Of a stretch of 64,000 nt of DNA, positions 62,459 to 64,000 are shown piece by piece. Source of the DNA: G963422275 sp963422275 (GTDB taxonomy: Bacteria; Pseudomonadota; Alphaproteobacteria; Rhodobacterales; Rhodobacteraceae); the NCBI GenBank assembly GCA_963422275.1, contig OY729418.1, positions 3,162,001 to 3,226,000 of the forward strand. The letters run 5' to 3'. Position 1 is the first letter of the stretch. Every line of letters begins with the position of its first letter. The position numbers and the translations under genes were made by a program. The notes below the pieces were generated by a model. That model had not been told where the DNA came from and searched no databases. It saw only the letters and a list, made by a program, of their open reading frames with translations.

Positions 62459-62616
62459 TTTGCGGCTCCCAAATTTCATGGTGCTTCGCAGCGAATTAAA
62501 CCGTTGCAGGGCCACTCGATGCAAGCGCTTGCTTGGCATATGAGATTGTGCAAGATTCGAGCCGTCGATACGATTGGCGGTTTCCGGAATCGATTCAGCA
62601 GAAACAGGAATTGGAA

Positions 62617-62751
62617 ATGGCGGGATACGAGCACGGATCAATGGATGTCAAAGCGCACGAAAAGGGCTTCAGCGGATTTGTGCGATTCGTTGCTTACGTC
62701 TGCGTCGTCGTGTTTTTCGTGCTTGTTTTCTTGGCTGTCTTCAACAGCTAG
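62617..62751 (+). CDS. aa3-type cytochrome c oxidase subunit IV
   Basis: 44 residues from the ATG at 62617, preceded by AGGAATTGGAA. The protein has a short soluble head (HGSMDVKAHEKGFSGFVRF) and one membrane helix (FVAYVCVVVFFVLVFLAVF). This matches the tiny subunit IV of alphaproteobacterial aa3 oxidases. Its location beside rpsU is typical. Confidence 0.87.
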   Translation: MAGYEHGSMDVKAHEKGFSGFVRFVAYVCVVVFFVLVFLAVFNS

Positions 62752-62940
62752 ACAGCCATCATTTGATTCGCGGCCTGATTTGGAATGCTGGGCCGTGCAA
62801 TTCGTTACCAAATGCTTGGACGCGGAAACTGGTCTCGATCAGTGTGAGTCGCACGAAATACCACACGGCGACAAACCGTGGCTTCCGCTTGATCCAGAAG
62901 CTCGAGGGTACCTTCATGCCGTACGGTCTCGAATAAAGTT

Positions 62941-62960
62941 GCCCAATCGATCGTTTGGGC
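62941..62960 (-). terminator. Candidate terminator between coxIV-like gene and rpsU
   Basis: GCCCAATCGATCGTTTGGGC is a 6-bp perfect stem with an 8-base loop. Read on the reverse strand it follows rpsU by about 36 bases and is succeeded by AACTTTATT. A second stem GAGGG ... CCCTC spans the rpsU stop (62989-63011). Both fit a shared end for convergent genes. Confidence 0.4.
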
Positions 62961-62996
62961 TGGCACCCGAAAAGCCGGCCAATAAATAGAGGGTTG

Positions 62997-63203
62997 CTAA
63001 ATAGTCCCCTCGCGGAGTGCGCGCTTGCGCGCGAGTTTCCTGGCCCGGCGAATTGCTTCGGCTCGTTGCCTGACACGCCGCTCAGACGGTTTTTCGTAAT
63101 GCTGCCTTAGTTTCATTTCACGAAACACGCCTTCGCGTTGAAGCTTTTTCTTCAACACTCTCAATGCCTGATCGACATTGTTGTCGTTTACGTGTACCTG
63201 CAT
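62997..63203 (-). CDS. rpsU: 30S ribosomal protein S21
   Basis: 68 residues, MQVHVNDNNVDQALRVLKKKLQREG with the basic tail RRARKLARKRALREGTI. S21 joins the small-subunit platform and helps initiation. It is divergent from COQ9 with a 172-bp gap. Confidence 0.95.
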   Translation of the reverse strand: MQVHVNDNNVDQALRVLKKKLQREGVFREMKLRQHYEKPSERRVRQRAEAIRRARKLARKRALREGTI

Positions 63204-63375
63204 TTATTCACGACCACCCTTCAATAAGCTTTCGCCAGAGCGTTTAGTGTAGCGCTTTGCGGATGTCAAGGACAGCCTTGAATTCTGGGCTAAAGCAATT
63301 TACGCGAACTTCGAAATCGAAATTGTCGCAGTTGCCAGCTGACTGGTTGGCGTTGCTGTGGGCGAGAGGGCACGA

Positions 63376-64000
63376 ATGAACAGCTCGTCATATACAGATA
63401 TCCGCCAGCAGCTCATGCAGGCAGCATTGAGTTGCGTTGAGTCTTCGGGTTGGAGCGACGACTGCTTCAGGAAATCGGTCGATGGTGCCGGAATCGATCC
63501 GGCAGCTGCCCGAGGAGCCTGCCCGCGAGGTGCATTGGATCTGGCGATCGAGTTTCATCGCTGCGGTGACAAGCGGATGCTGGAGTTGCTCAGAAACATT
63601 GATCTTTCCGCTCACAAGTTTCGGGACCGCATCGGAAAAGCTGTTTGGGTGCGGCTTGAGGCGGACGCCAACCACAAGTTCGCGGTTCGGTGTTGCACAG
63701 CGCTTTTCGCCAATCCGATTCATAGCGCTGACGGCGCACGCCTGATGTGGGGCACTGCCGATCAGATCTGGACGGAACTCGGGGACGAATCCAGCGATCT
63801 CAATTGGTACACCAAGAGAGCGACGCTTTCCATGGTTCTGGGCACGTCAATAATGTACTGGCTTGGCGACGCGAGCCACGAAAATTTCGAGACGCAAAAT
63901 TTCATCGAACGCCGAATAGAGGACGTGATGCGGTTTGAACAGTTCAAGTCGAAACTGCGAAAAAATCCGTTGTCCAAGCCTATAATGACCGGATTCTCCA
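63376..64000 (+). CDS. COQ9 family protein (3' end outside window)
   Basis: The frame opens with ATG at 63376 (GAGAGGG upstream) and stays open to the end of the window, giving 208 residues. COQ9 features: helical N-terminus (LMQAALSCVESSGWSDDCF), AAARGACPRGALDLAIEFH, KFRDRIGKAVWVRLEA and WYTKRATLSMVLGTSIMYWLGD. COQ9 is a lipid-binding helper of the ubiquinone pathway, consistent with ubiA in the same window. The stop lies just outside. Confidence 0.9.
   Translation, partial: MNSSSYTDIRQQLMQAALSCVESSGWSDDCFRKSVDGAGIDPAAARGACPRGALDLAIEFHRCGDKRMLELLRNIDLSAHKFRDRIGKAVWVRLEADANHKFAVRCCTALFANPIHSADGARLMWGTADQIWTELGDESSDLNWYTKRATLSMVLGTSIMYWLGDASHENFETQNFIERRIEDVMRFEQFKSKLRKNPLSKPIMTGFS

Noticed and set aside
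1..64000. CRISPR arrays, prophage modules and toxin-antitoxin pairs
   Set aside because: No regularly spaced direct repeats, no phage structural genes and no recognisable toxin or antitoxin frames were seen.

Overview
The window is a 64 kb stretch of chromosome from an alphaproteobacterium, most probably a Rhodobacterales-type marine lineage. The evidence is gene order as much as gene content. Blocks known from that group recur here: irr divergent from fabA-fabB-fabI; ispA-dxs; S49 protease-SDR-uvrC-pgsA-moaD-moaE; ompA-like/ubiA/rsmE/gshA; plsY-pyrC'-pyrB facing UDG-moaB; DsbD-domain protein/YqgE/acyl-CoA dehydrogenase/MBL protein; and a short aa3 oxidase subunit IV next to rpsU and COQ9. 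There is no rRNA, convincing tRNA, CRISPR array or intact mobile element. Several decayed insertion sequences sit in the gaps between these blocks.

Layout. 1-6.4 kb holds metabolic accessory genes: the end of a sulfatase, a dimethylglycine/sarcosine dehydrogenase-like FAD/GcvT fusion, an alpha/beta hydrolase, a haloacid dehalogenase and a VOC protein. 6.4-10.2 kb is unsaturated fatty-acid synthesis (fabI, fabB, fabA, reverse strand) with the iron regulator irr; the gap between fabA and irr carries a broken TnpB gene. 10.2-14.8 kb holds an altronate-dehydratase-like gene, tag, and a reverse three-gene set (SRPBCC, HEAT-like, FAD oxidase). 15.1-18.9 kb holds a mobile-element scar and then ispA-dxs for isoprenoid supply.

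19.2-28.2 kb is the most distinctive region: ten consecutive forward genes. It has an NMT1-type ABC importer (binding protein, ATPase, permease), a cytosine-deaminase-like amidohydrolase, a PCMH-type FAD oxidoreductase, two tandem flavodoxin-fold NAD(P)H reductases (the first frameshifted), a creatininase-family amidohydrolase, a RidA-fold protein without the usual arginine, and a CitE-like lyase. Four junctions overlap by 1-4 bases, so the core is one operon. It looks like uptake and stepwise ring opening of a small nitrogen heterocycle. The substrate cannot be read from sequence, and I do not recognise this combination as a named pathway.

28.4-32.8 kb has a Tat-like carotenoid/stilbene cleavage oxygenase with a DUF2141 partner, divergent from a membrane LytTR regulator, then a single-HKD PLD-like membrane protein. 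33-50 kb is mostly housekeeping: protease, reductase, uvrC, pgsA, molybdopterin genes, an OmpA-like envelope protein, ubiquinone and glutathione genes, plsY, pyrimidine biosynthesis and uracil repair. 50-57 kb carries an IS1595 remnant, an RND efflux pair and a DsbD-domain protein, then a 451-bp inverted-repeat element. 57.7-64 kb returns to housekeeping and runs off the end inside COQ9.

All assignments come from reading motifs and comparing with remembered families; no database search was run. Start codons were chosen by homology, ribosome binding sites or overlap and are flagged where uncertain.
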